Assembly (NCBI RefSeq): GCF_029229925.1
Contig: NZ_CP107254.1
Span: forward strand, 2,232,001 to 2,296,000
Direction: 5' to 3'
Origin: Halorhabdus sp. BNX81
GTDB taxonomy: Archaea > Halobacteriota > Halobacteria > Halobacteriales > Haloarculaceae
Length of the DNA: 64,000 bases
A program made the position numbers and the translations under genes. Positions within the stretch are counted from its first letter, which is position 1. Each line of letters opens with the position of its first letter. Positions 54,247-62,717 of the stretch are shown piece by piece. The notes under the pieces were generated by a model that saw only the letters and a program-made list of their open reading frames with translations, was not told where the DNA came from and did not search any database.

Positions 54247-55428
54247 ATGCTCTCGCTCGCACTTGCCGGGAAGCCAAACGCCGGCAAGTCGACGTTCTAC
54301 ACTGCGGCCACGATGGCCGACGTGGACGTCGCCAACTACCCGTTCACGACGATCGACGCCAACCGCGGCGTGAGTCACGCCCGGACACAGTGTCCGTGTC
54401 TCGATCTCGACGAGCGGTGTGGTAACGATCGCTGTCACGACGGCAAGCGATACGTCCCCGTGGAACTGCTGGACGTCGCCGGACTGGTCCCGGGAGCCCA
54501 CGAGGGGCGCGGCCTCGGCAACCAGTTCCTGGACGAACTGACCGACGCCGACGCGATCCTCCACGTCGTCGACGCCTCGGGAGCGACCGACGAGGAGGGC
54601 GAACCCGTCGAGATCGGCGAACACGATCCCGTCGAGGATCTGGACTTCATCGAAGAAGAGATGGATCTGTGGCTCGCCAGCATCATCGAGCGCAACTGGG
54701 AGACCGTCGAGCGTCGCTCCCGGTCGCCGGATTTCGACATCGACGAGGCGCTCTCGGAGTTTCTGACTGGAGTCGGGGCGACGGAACTCGACGTGGCCCG
54801 GACGCTACGCGAGTTGGAGTATCCCGAGGATCCACTCGCCTGGACCGACGAGCATCGTGAATCGCTGGCGAGCGAGATCCGGGCGCGAACCAAGCCGATC
54901 ATCGTCATCGCGAACAAGGCCGACGTCGCCCCGCCGGAGAACATCCAGGCGCTCAAAGAGCGCAACGAGGCGACGATCCCGGTCACCGCCGACGGCGAGC
55001 TCGCGCTCCGGCGGGCCGTCGAGGCGGACATCGTCGAATACGATCCCGGTGATCCGGACTTCGAGATCACCGGCGATATCAGCGACGACCAGGAAGCCGG
55101 CCTCGAGCGCGTCCGCGAGGTGCTGGAAGCCCACGGCGGGACGGGCGTCCAGAAGGCGCTGGACACGGCCGTCTACGAAGTGCTTGACCAGCTCACAGCC
55201 TATCCCGTTCAAGACGAGACCCACTGGACCGACGGTCAGGGTAACGTCCTGCCCGACGCCCATCTCCTGTCGGACGGCTCGACACCGCGAGATCTGGCCT
55301 ACGCGGTCCACTCGGACATCGGGGAGGGCTATCTCCACGCCGTCGACGCCCGCGAAAAGCGCCGGATCAGCGACGATACCGAACTCGAAGAGGGCGACGT
55401 GATCAAGATCGTCTCGACCGCGAAGTGA
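54247..55428 (+). CDS. YchF/OBG-family GTP-binding protein with TGS domain (archaeal)
   Basis: 393 residues from the ATG at 54247 (MLSLALAGKPNAGKSTFYTAATMADVDVANYPFTTIDAN). G1 GKPNAGKST, G2 NYPFTTID, G3 DVAGLVPGAHEGRGLG and G4 IANKAD are present. Between G2 and G3 lies a Cys-rich insert (CPCLDLDERCGNDRC) typical of archaeal members. The C-terminal TGS domain ends DTELEEGDVIKIV. Associated with ribosomes or translation stress in relatives; exact role in archaea is not established. Confidence 0.92.
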   Translation: MLSLALAGKPNAGKSTFYTAATMADVDVANYPFTTIDANRGVSHARTQCPCLDLDERCGNDRCHDGKRYVPVELLDVAGLVPGAHEGRGLGNQFLDELTDADAILHVVDASGATDEEGEPVEIGEHDPVEDLDFIEEEMDLWLASIIERNWETVERRSRSPDFDIDEALSEFLTGVGATELDVARTLRELEYPEDPLAWTDEHRESLASEIRARTKPIIVIANKADVAPPENIQALKERNEATIPVTADGELALRRAVEADIVEYDPGDPDFEITGDISDDQEAGLERVREVLEAHGGTGVQKALDTAVYEVLDQLTAYPVQDETHWTDGQGNVLPDAHLLSDGSTPRDLAYAVHSDIGEGYLHAVDAREKRRISDDTELEEGDVIKIVSTAK

Positions 55429-55440
55429 GCGGTGATTCCG

Positions 55441-55839
55441 ATGGACGTGACGACAGTCCCGCTGACGGCGGTCCGACCCAGTCAGTGTTATCTCAACGCC
55501 GAGAAGGTCGCCGCCGTCGCCGAGCGGGTCGACGGCGAGGTGTTCGATCCGGGGCCGCTGCCCGTCTATAATTTCGATGGCGAGCATTACCTGACCGACG
55601 GGCACACCCGGGCGTTCGTCGCGCATCTGACTGGGCGCGAACGTTTGGGCGTCACCTACGACGTGAACCTCGCCGCTGACGCGTCGCTTCCCGTCTACCG
55701 CGAGTGCATCGAGTGGTGCAACCGGGACGGAATCGAGACGATCACGGACCTCGCCGGACGGGTCGTCGGTCCCGAGACGTATCAAGCGGAGTGGATCGAG
55801 CCCTGTCAGGCGATTGCAGCGCGGATCGAAGCGGAGTGA
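55441..55839 (+). CDS. ParB-N-like small protein, function unknown
   Basis: 132 residues from the ATG at 55441 (MDVTTVPLTAVRPSQCYLN); a GTG at 55432 is a possible alternative. VPLTAVRPSQCYLNAEKV and YLTDGHTRAFVAHLTGRERLGV resemble the ParB/Srx N-terminal nucleotide-binding fold, with the DGHxRxxA element. No HTH follows, so it is not a partition ParB. Follows the YchF-like gene by 12 bases and is probably co-transcribed. Confidence 0.75.
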   Translation: MDVTTVPLTAVRPSQCYLNAEKVAAVAERVDGEVFDPGPLPVYNFDGEHYLTDGHTRAFVAHLTGRERLGVTYDVNLAADASLPVYRECIEWCNRDGIETITDLAGRVVGPETYQAEWIEPCQAIAARIEAE

Positions 55840-56327
55840 GCGAGACACGCCCGACCCACATCAAGACGAGCCACAGAAACGCGCCCGAAGCGACCCGCGA
55901 TCCGATCGCCGAGGACGGCGGTGAATGATTTTTGCGGGACGGCGGTGTACGGAGCCGAATCGATCGGTTCGGTATATGTACGTTTGGCGTCAACTGCTGA
56001 CCTTGAGACTGTCCACTGGGTTTACATGCCACCGATGCGTGATTCGTACCGGGTCGACGACGTGACCCCGTCATCGACCCGGACGGTCACGCCTCGATCG
56101 TCTGTGTGATGCTCACGTCCCACCGTGGCTCGCCCGCCGCGGTGAATCCGAACGAATGTCGTCGTCCGATGCCATCAATTGCCGCCCGCCGGGTCCCCCA
56201 ACCCGGTACGTTCTCACTTCGGGCGTGTGTCTGTACGGAAAGCCGACGCCTCCCGGAAGACTGTCTAACGACGACGGGTCCGTCGTCCAACGACAGCGTA
56301 TTTGCTCGGCCGGCCTGAACAGGGGAT
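55840..56327. other. Intergenic region, nothing recognised
   Basis: 488 bases. GTATATGTA at 55972-55980 is a possible promoter, but only very short frames follow it. A minus-strand frame ending at 56087 has a halophile-like end (FTAAGEPRWDVSITQ) without a good start. CGTATTT at 56299-56305 may be the TATA box of the next gene, which would then be leaderless. Confidence 0.4.
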
Positions 56328-57407
56328 ATGGATCTCACGGAGCACGTTTCGGATTTCGCGCGCCGCGACTGGGAGCGTTACGACGGGGAAGAGACCGTCC
56401 GATTCGCGCTGATCGGGGCCGGCTGGTTCACCCGCGAGTGGGCGCTGCCCGGCATCGAGCGAGCCGACCACACCGAGGCGACGGTCGTGGTCGACGTCGA
56501 TCGCGAGCGGGCAGAGGGACTCGCCGCCGAGCACGGCCTGACCGCGCTCACCCCCGAAGCGTTCCACGACGGCGTCGCCGAGTCCGAATACGACGCCGTC
56601 TACGTCTGTACGCCGAACGCGACCCATCTGGAGTACGTCGAAACCGCGGCGGCGTTCGGCAAGGACGTGCTCTGTGAGAAACCGATGGAAGCCAGTGTCG
56701 ACCGGGCCGCCGAACTCGTCGAAGCAACTCGGGAAGCCGGCGTCTCGCTGATGGTCGGCTACCGGATGCACCTCGATCCGGTCGTCCGCCGCTCGAAGGA
56801 ACTCATCGAATCGGGCGCGATCGGCGACGTTGTGCAAGTCCACTCCAACATGTCCCAGCGGATGGTCGCCGAGTTGGAGGGTGACGCGAGCGACCAGTGG
56901 CGACTCGATCCCAACCTCGCGGGCGGCGGCGCGATGATGGACATCGGGATCTACCCGCTGAACACGACGCGATTCCTGCTCGACGCTGATCCGGTGGAAG
57001 TCTCAGCGGAAACGGGATCGACCCACGAGGCGTTCGCCGATGTCGAGGAGCGCGTCGCCGTCCGGGCGACGTTCGAGGGTGGCGTCCCTGTCGTCTTCAC
57101 CGCCAATCACAACGCCTACCACGACAGCTTCCTCCGGGTGACCGGGACGGCGGGCCAGGTCATCATCGATCCCGCCTATTTCGAGCGTGAGCCCCGCGAC
57201 ATGGAGGTCAGGCTCGACGGCGAGCGCCACGCCATCGACGTGACGGACGTCCACCAGCTCGAGGAGGAGTTCGCCTACTTCGCCGACTGCGTGCTTTCGG
57301 GTCGCGAGCCCGAACCCGACGGCGAGCACGGACTGGTGGACATGCGGGCGATCGAAGCGGTCTACGAATCGGCCGAGACGGGCGAGACGGTACGCGTCGA
57401 GACATAG
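56328..57407 (+). CDS. Gfo/Idh/MocA-family sugar dehydrogenase, probable D-xylose dehydrogenase
   Basis: 359 residues. VRFALIGAGWFTREWALPGIE is the Rossmann Gly motif; YDAVYVCTPNATHLEYVETAAAFGKDVLCEKPMEAS contains the conserved EKP; YRMHLDPVVRRSKELI and GGGAMMDIGIYPLNTTRFLLDADPV form the catalytic and dimer region. It closely follows the haloarchaeal xylose dehydrogenase (Gfo6) pattern, a NADP-dependent enzyme making xylonolactone; glucose is also possible. With the dehydratase at 42880 it suggests oxidative sugar degradation. Confidence 0.85.
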   Translation: MDLTEHVSDFARRDWERYDGEETVRFALIGAGWFTREWALPGIERADHTEATVVVDVDRERAEGLAAEHGLTALTPEAFHDGVAESEYDAVYVCTPNATHLEYVETAAAFGKDVLCEKPMEASVDRAAELVEATREAGVSLMVGYRMHLDPVVRRSKELIESGAIGDVVQVHSNMSQRMVAELEGDASDQWRLDPNLAGGGAMMDIGIYPLNTTRFLLDADPVEVSAETGSTHEAFADVEERVAVRATFEGGVPVVFTANHNAYHDSFLRVTGTAGQVIIDPAYFEREPRDMEVRLDGERHAIDVTDVHQLEEEFAYFADCVLSGREPEPDGEHGLVDMRAIEAVYESAETGETVRVET

Positions 57408-57531
57408 CAGTTCGGACAAGAGTGAAAGAGCCGCGTATGCTGATGTGACTGGTCGGCCCAGTCTCCGTCGATGGCGACAGGAACGTCCCGACTGACGTAA
57501 CGCTTATCCATACACAAATTCAACACAATAT

Positions 57532-57816
57532 ATGGCAAAAACGGAGTCCCCACCCGAGAAGACGACGGTAAACATCCGGATGACGGAATCGTTTCTGGCG
57601 GATGTCGACACGACGTGGGAAGAACAGGGATTCAACAGCCGGAGCGAATTTATCCGGGCGGTGCTCCGTGACGCGCTCAAGCATCCGGAATTCAACCGTG
57701 CAGATCTGAAGGCGATGCTCACGAGCGAGGCAGAGATCCGCGAGGGACGCACCCACAGTAGCGACGAGGTGAAGGCCGAATACGGACTCGACGGGACAGC
57801 ACGCGACGATGAGTGA
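57532..57816 (+). CDS. Ribbon-helix-helix antitoxin
   Basis: 94 residues. TTVNIRMTESFLADVDTTWEEQGFNSRSEFIRAVLRDALKHP is an RHH (CopG/ParD) DNA-binding domain; the C-terminal part (AEIREGRTHSSDEVKAEYGL) should bind the toxin. Overlaps the next gene by 8 bases, so the pair is one operon. Such antitoxins normally repress their own promoter. Confidence 0.9.
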   Translation: MAKTESPPEKTTVNIRMTESFLADVDTTWEEQGFNSRSEFIRAVLRDALKHPEFNRADLKAMLTSEAEIREGRTHSSDEVKAEYGLDGTARDDE

Positions 57817-58090
57817 GTGGGACTGGGAACTTACCGACACGGCGCGACGTGATTTCGACGGACTCGACGAGCACGCACGGGACCGAATCGTCAGCAAACT
57901 CGACGAGATCGTTACTGACCAGTGGCGGGACCCGCCTGAATATCTCGAACCGCTCCACGGCGCACCCAACCAGAAGCTCCGGATCGGTCCGTTCCGTCTC
58001 GGCTGTCGTGCCGACCAGGCCGAAGGAGCCCTCTACGTTTTGCGGATCCGAAAGCGCGGTGGCGACGCCTACCGTAGTGACGACGATTGA
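57809..58090 (+). CDS. RelE/ParE-family toxin
   Basis: 93 residues. WELTDTARRDFDGLDEHARDRIVSKLDEIV and PPEYLEPLHGAPNQKLRIGPFRLGCRADQAEGALYVLRIRKRGGDAYR are typical of the RelE/ParE fold, with the Arg in KLRIGPFRLG and the C-terminal basic patch. Target (mRNA at the ribosome or gyrase) cannot be decided. Encoded directly after its antitoxin. Confidence 0.88.
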   Translation: MSEWDWELTDTARRDFDGLDEHARDRIVSKLDEIVTDQWRDPPEYLEPLHGAPNQKLRIGPFRLGCRADQAEGALYVLRIRKRGGDAYRSDDD

Positions 58091-58193
58091 TCTATTGGTC
58101 TCTGGAGTGAGCGGCCGTTTCAGCACATCAGGGATGAGAGAAGGCAGAACATCGGAGCACAACCGTTAGGACGACGGAACCACAAGCGAGCGC

Positions 58194-60521
58194 GTGGACG
58201 ACCTCCTCGCCTGGCTTCGTGAGCGCCCGTACTACGAGGGACAGATCGTCGACGAGCGACGCTTCCCCGGCCGCGAGGCGACCTACGGCGATCTCGACGT
58301 TTCCGATCGCCTCGCCTCGGCGCTCGAAGACGAGGGCGTCGACCGCTTCTACCGCCATCAGGCCGACGCGATCGCGGCCGTCCGCGGCGGCGAGAACGTG
58401 GTGCTGGCGACGCCGACCGCCAGCGGGAAGAGCCTCGCCTACACCGTCCCCGCGTTCGAGCGGGCGATGGACCACGTCGGGACGACGCTGTATATCGCGC
58501 CGCAGGTCGCACTCATCAACGACCAGGCCGAGACGCTCTCGGAGCTCGCTCATGGACTGGGCTTCGGGTCGCGGGTGACGGTCGATCGCTACACCGGCCG
58601 GCTCTCGAAAGGCGAAAAGGAGACCGTCCGCGAGCGCCAGCCGACGGTCCTGTTGACGACGCCGGACATGCTCCACTACGGGATCATGCCGCACGCCCAT
58701 CGGCTGTGGGACTGGTTCTTCGAGCGCTTAGAGACGATCGTTATCGACGAGGTCCACGCCTACCGCGGCGTCTTCGGCAGTCACGTTTCGCTGGTCTTGC
58801 GGCGGTTGAATAGATTGGCCGAGCGGTTCGATGCCGATCCACAGTACGTCTGCTGTTCGGCCACCATCGGCAACCCGGTCGGCCACGCTGCGACGGTGAC
58901 CAACCAGCCCGAACCCTCGTTTCGGCTGCTCACCGAGGACGACAGCGCGACCGGCCCGCGGCAATGGGTGGTCTGGAACCCGCCCGAGAAACGGGATGGC
59001 GGGGGCCACGGACAGCGTCGGTCCCACCACGTCGAGGCCAAGCGACTGTTCGCCGATCTGGTCCAGCGCGGGTTGCAGACGGCCGTGTTCACGGGTTCCC
59101 GGCAGGTGGCCGAGCGCTACGCGACCGAGAGCGAGCGGGAACTCCGCGAACGCGGCGAAGGGGAGCTGGCGACCCAGATCGGCGCGTACCAGGCCGCACT
59201 GAGGAGCGACCGCCGCCGGGAACTGGAGGCGGGCTTGCACGACGGGTCGATCCGGGGGGTCTGGACGACGAGCGCACTGGAACTCGGGGTTGACGTCGGT
59301 GGGCTGGACGCCGTCATTCTGGACGGCTACCCCGGCACGCGCATGGAAACGTTCCAGCGGGCGGGACGGGCGGGCCGGGGCGAGGACCCCGCGCTGGTCG
59401 CCTTAGTGACCGGCGAGGACCAACTCGACCAGTACGTCGCCCGCCATCCCGAGGCGCTGTTCGACCGCGAGCCCGAGCAGGCGCTGACCAACCCCGAAAA
59501 CGACCAGATTCTCCCGGCACACGTCCGCTCGGCCGCCCGCGAGAACTGGCTGTCGGCGGGCGACGATCGCCACTTCGGCGAGACGTTCCCGGATGTCGTG
59601 GCCGATCTCGAATCTCGGGGCGACCTGGAGCGCCGGACGACCGACGCCGGAATCCGGTGGCTCTACGACGGCGGCGGCAGTCCAGCCCACGAAACCAGCC
59701 TGCGGAGCGCCGACGATCGGGAGATCAAACTGCGCGAACGTGGCTCGAACGACGTGATCGCGTCGCTGCCCTTCGGCGACGCCCTGCGTGACGCCCATCC
59801 GGGGGCGATCTACCACCACCAGGGGACGAAATACGAGGTCGTGGATCTGGATCTGGATCACGACGTGGCGACGCTGGACCGGACCTACGCCGATCAATAC
59901 ACGCGTGTCCTCCACGAGAAGACGATCACCGTCGAGGAGGACCTGCGGGAGAAACCGTTCCCCGGGCGGGCGGACGTGCCGGTCCGGTTCGCCGAGGTGA
60001 CCATGCACAAGCAGATCACCGGCTTCGAGCGTCACGACGCCCGTTCGGGCGAGGCGATCAGCCGGGAATCCCTGGACGTTCCCGAGACGAGCCTGCGGAC
60101 GCGGGCGCTGTACTACGCGCTCGACCCCGACTTGGAGCATGAGTTGCGGGCAGCGGGCGACTTTCCGGGCGGGATCCACGCCGCCGAGCACGCCATGATC
60201 GCGACGATGCCGCTGTCCTTTCTGTGTGATCGTCGGGATATCGGCGGGCTGTCGACGCCCCATCACCCCCACACCGATCGGAGTACGATCTTCATCTACG
60301 ACGGCTATCCGGGGGGCGTCGGGATCGCGGAAGCCGGCTACGAATCGATCGGTGACCTGGCGGCGACGACACAGGAGCTAGTTGCTGACTGTGACTGCGA
60401 GGACGGTTGTCCGGCCTGCGTCCAGTCACCGCACTGCGGGAACGCGAACGATCCGCTTGAGAAGGGACTCGCGATCGAATTGCTTGACGCGTTGGTCGAG
60501 GGAGACAACGCCAGCGAGTAG
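58194..60521 (+). CDS. DEAD/DEAH-box helicase, MrfA/Hrq1-like (DUF1998)
   Basis: 775 residues from a GTG at 58194. Helicase motifs: Q-motif-like YRHQADAIAAVRGGENVVLATPTASGKSLAY (Walker A, residues about 53-80), VIDEVHAYRGVFGSH (DEVH), SATIGNP, and in the second half GVWTTSALELGVDVGGLDAVILDGYPG and QRAGRAGRG. The C-terminus CDCEDGCPACVQSPHCGNAND holds the four-Cys DUF1998 zinc site. Members such as B. subtilis MrfA repair DNA crosslinks from mitomycin-type damage. It stands after the toxin-antitoxin pair, 103 bases away. Confidence 0.93.
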   Translation: MDDLLAWLRERPYYEGQIVDERRFPGREATYGDLDVSDRLASALEDEGVDRFYRHQADAIAAVRGGENVVLATPTASGKSLAYTVPAFERAMDHVGTTLYIAPQVALINDQAETLSELAHGLGFGSRVTVDRYTGRLSKGEKETVRERQPTVLLTTPDMLHYGIMPHAHRLWDWFFERLETIVIDEVHAYRGVFGSHVSLVLRRLNRLAERFDADPQYVCCSATIGNPVGHAATVTNQPEPSFRLLTEDDSATGPRQWVVWNPPEKRDGGGHGQRRSHHVEAKRLFADLVQRGLQTAVFTGSRQVAERYATESERELRERGEGELATQIGAYQAALRSDRRRELEAGLHDGSIRGVWTTSALELGVDVGGLDAVILDGYPGTRMETFQRAGRAGRGEDPALVALVTGEDQLDQYVARHPEALFDREPEQALTNPENDQILPAHVRSAARENWLSAGDDRHFGETFPDVVADLESRGDLERRTTDAGIRWLYDGGGSPAHETSLRSADDREIKLRERGSNDVIASLPFGDALRDAHPGAIYHHQGTKYEVVDLDLDHDVATLDRTYADQYTRVLHEKTITVEEDLREKPFPGRADVPVRFAEVTMHKQITGFERHDARSGEAISRESLDVPETSLRTRALYYALDPDLEHELRAAGDFPGGIHAAEHAMIATMPLSFLCDRRDIGGLSTPHHPHTDRSTIFIYDGYPGGVGIAEAGYESIGDLAATTQELVADCDCEDGCPACVQSPHCGNANDPLEKGLAIELLDALVEGDNASE

Positions 60522-60575
60522 TAATGCGACCGCCGTTTGCAAGCGAGTCGAATTGGCGACAGCGTACGTGTGACG

Positions 60576-60761
60576 CTATCGTTCGTTGTCGATACTATCG
60601 AGGACGAGTGCCAGGATAACGAACGGGAGCAGATACACGAGCAAGAGTGCAAACAGCCCGATCATCCTGACGAACAGCCCGGACCCACCGGACTCCGTTT
60701 GCAGGAAAATCGCGGCGACGAACCAAAGCGTCAACAGCTGGACGATCGGAGCGTCGGCCAT
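60576..60761 (-). CDS. Small membrane protein, function unknown
   Basis: 61 residues from the ATG at 60761 (MADAPIVQLLTLWFVAAIFL). Two hydrophobic stretches: VQLLTLWFVAAIFLQ and LFVRMIGLFALLLVYLLPFVILALVL, separated by TESGGSG. No family recognised. Convergent with the helicase gene. The longer in-frame reading upstream has poor composition and was rejected. Confidence 0.6.
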   Translation of the reverse strand: MADAPIVQLLTLWFVAAIFLQTESGGSGLFVRMIGLFALLLVYLLPFVILALVLDSIDNER

Positions 60762-60996
60762 ACAGCCAGGAACTGTCGACAGCGAATATAAAATTTCTGT
60801 TCTATTGGCGGTGAAGCGACCGATGACGCTCGGTTGGTTGCTCGCGATCGGTGCAGTGCTGAGGTTTGGATCGCTTCCGGGGTGCTCAAGCGCGCTCTCC
60901 AGTAGCCAATCGAGCGCAGCAGCGGGGTCGCTGGTCGACGGACAGGAGGGCCAGGTGAGGCAGGGTTCCAAGTAACTGGCTGCCGTATGGATCCAT

Positions 60997-61161
60997 ATGT
61001 CGACCGGTAACGCACGAAAAGACGTCGAGTGCCGTTGCACGCGGTGTCAGTACAACAACAACGGAAGCTGTGGCTACCAGGGTCGCATCTTGATCAATCA
61101 AAACGGCGAGTGTGAAGTCATGGAGACGGGCTTCGGTGGCGACCGCGGGCCATTTGGGTAG
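60997..61161 (+). CDS. DUF1540 small cysteine-rich protein
   Basis: 54 residues (MSTGNARKDVECRCTRCQYNN ... GDRGPFG). The pattern ECRCTRCQYNNNGSCGYQG with four Cys then NGECEVM matches DUF1540-type zinc-binding repeats. Begins inside ATCCATATG; function unknown. Confidence 0.75.
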   Translation: MSTGNARKDVECRCTRCQYNNNGSCGYQGRILINQNGECEVMETGFGGDRGPFG

Positions 61162-61500
61162 GCCGAAGGGAACGGCACCGTCCAGTCTCCGATGCGGGCC
61201 TGTTGTGGCGTCTCCACTCACAGTCCATCGTTTGTGACTGACCGGCCACGTCAGGTCGAGTACTTAAAAACGGCTTTGGCTATCATGCAAAAGTTGTTTT
61301 ATTGATAGGATAGATGTACAGATGCTGGAGAACAATTCAGGACGGGCATTCGATTGCCCCCACCCGGATGTCCGGCCTGAATTCCATTCCGGACGACGTA
61401 CCCCCACCATTCCACGGCACCCTCACACAGGGTCTACCGCTGTCATCCGTCGTCGGGATCTCTGTCTCCAGCGTTTCAGCTCTCAGATACCCGACCCGAA
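61162..61500. other. Intergenic region with AT-rich promoter-like elements
   Basis: 339 bases. TACTTAAAAACGG (61261-61273) and TTGTTTTATTGAT (61293-61305) look like promoter elements, but the frames following (61314 or 61322 onward) have no recognisable protein likeness. Confidence 0.4.
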
Positions 61501-62154
61501 TCACTCGTTATCGAGTGTCAACAACGTATTCGTGACCAGTGTTGAGATTCCCCGGCGGAGTCGCTCGGTGGCGGCCTGATCCGAGATGTCGAACTCCGCG
61601 GCGAGTTCCTTCGTCGAGATAGTTCGTGGGAGCGAATAGTAGCCTGCCTCGACCGCGTGCGTAAGCGTCTCCCGCTGGACTGGTGTCAGCCCGTACCACG
61701 GCCCTGCGTCAGGTTTCGTCGGATTGTAAATCTTCTCGACGGACACCGGGATGTCCTCCTCGATGTAGTACTCCTGAAACGTAGAGAGCGCATCGTAAGT
61801 GGGAAATCGAAGCTCGATCCGCCATCGATCGGCGGTCCCGGTCGCATCGAGCAAGGCCGCCCCGATATCGGTAAGTCGATCAAACAGCGATCCGTCGGGC
61901 GGCTCCCACTCGAGTGCGTACAGCGTCTCCTCGTCGTGTGTATTGACCGGCGTAATATCACGGACGGATTCGTGTTCCCGAACCGAATTCTCGAAGGACC
62001 GCCGCGCGCCGTCGGAGATCCGAACGAACGGGGTCGGCTTCCCCCCGAGGGGGACCATCGTTTCGAGTGTGACCTGTGTGGCACCTTCGACGCGGAGGAT
62101 CTGCCCCAACTCGAATGCCTCCGAGGGGATTGTGAGCTCGACGATGACACTCAT
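61501..62154 (-). CDS. Bat-type HTH-10 transcriptional regulator
   Basis: 217 residues. N-terminal about 150 residues form the haloarchaeal bacterio-opsin-activator-like domain (VIVELTIPSEAFELGQIL, ITLETMVPLGGKPTPFVRI). The C-terminal HTH-10 domain, GLTPVQRETLTHAVEAGYYSLPRTISTKELAAEFDISDQAATERLRRGISTLVTNTL, is the family hallmark. Probably responds to redox, light or metabolites; its target is unknown. Faces away from the 63-residue gene at 62401. Confidence 0.92.
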   Translation of the reverse strand: MSVIVELTIPSEAFELGQILRVEGATQVTLETMVPLGGKPTPFVRISDGARRSFENSVREHESVRDITPVNTHDEETLYALEWEPPDGSLFDRLTDIGAALLDATGTADRWRIELRFPTYDALSTFQEYYIEEDIPVSVEKIYNPTKPDAGPWYGLTPVQRETLTHAVEAGYYSLPRTISTKELAAEFDISDQAATERLRRGISTLVTNTLLTLDNE

Positions 62155-62400
62155 GGGATATTCGCGTCTTCACTGGCAATACCGTTAAAGTCTCCCCGGT
62201 AGCGACGTGCTCGCCGACGTTCGGGCATGATGCACCATGCTTTTCGGTAGTACTATCCCTCGCGAGGGGCTACCGGGTGGTACAGAGATGACAGTTGGGC
62301 TGGCGAGATCCGCCAGTCAGGCGACGATCCATCGTGACGACCGGTTGCGGCGTCGCCGACCCGAATCGGTCGGCGACTTGCTGTCTTCTGTCCACCGATC

Positions 62401-62592
62401 ATGAACCCCGATCTTCCCGACGACGAACTCACGAATTCCGAGGACTTCGAGCGGACGCTCGGGCGGGTACTGCTCTCGGCACTCGCCGGCGACGTCGACC
62501 CGCGCGGATCCTGGGTGTACCGAACTGACGGGGCCGGCCCTGATCTAGAGGTCATGGTCGTCGAACTCGAAGGGCAAAGCGGGAGCGACTAG
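62401..62592 (+). CDS. Short acidic haloarchaeal protein, function unknown
   Basis: 63 residues (MNPDLPDDELTNSEDFERTLGRVLLSALAGDVDPRGSWVYR...). Acidic, soluble, with one helix and a C-terminal strand pair (GPDLEVMVVELEG). The 246-base stretch before it (62155-62400) includes no gene. Conserved appearance in haloarchaea, no known role. Confidence 0.7.
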   Translation: MNPDLPDDELTNSEDFERTLGRVLLSALAGDVDPRGSWVYRTDGAGPDLEVMVVELEGQSGSD

Positions 62593-62717
62593 CCGGTCCG
62601 ATTCCCGGACAGCCGATCGGGCGCGCATGATTTCTGCCAGAGTTGACAGCCAATCTGTCTTTACTGCCATGGTGTGCCACCTGCTGTCTTCTTGCAATCG
62701 GGCATCGGATCAAACGT

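Noticed and set aside
55441-55839. Chromosome partition ParB
   Set aside because: Only the ParB-N-like fold is seen; there is no HTH domain and no parA or parS-like site nearby.
56087-56338. Minus-strand frame of 83 codons ending FTAAGEPRWDVSITQTIEA
   Set aside because: The end looks protein-like but the first half is Arg/Ser-rich without a plausible start and overlaps the xylose dehydrogenase start region.
61322-61579. Plus-strand frame of 85 codons (MLENNSGRAFDC...)
   Set aside because: No acidity or family likeness; overlaps the end of the Bat-type gene on the other strand. It cannot be excluded as a small gene but the evidence is too weak.
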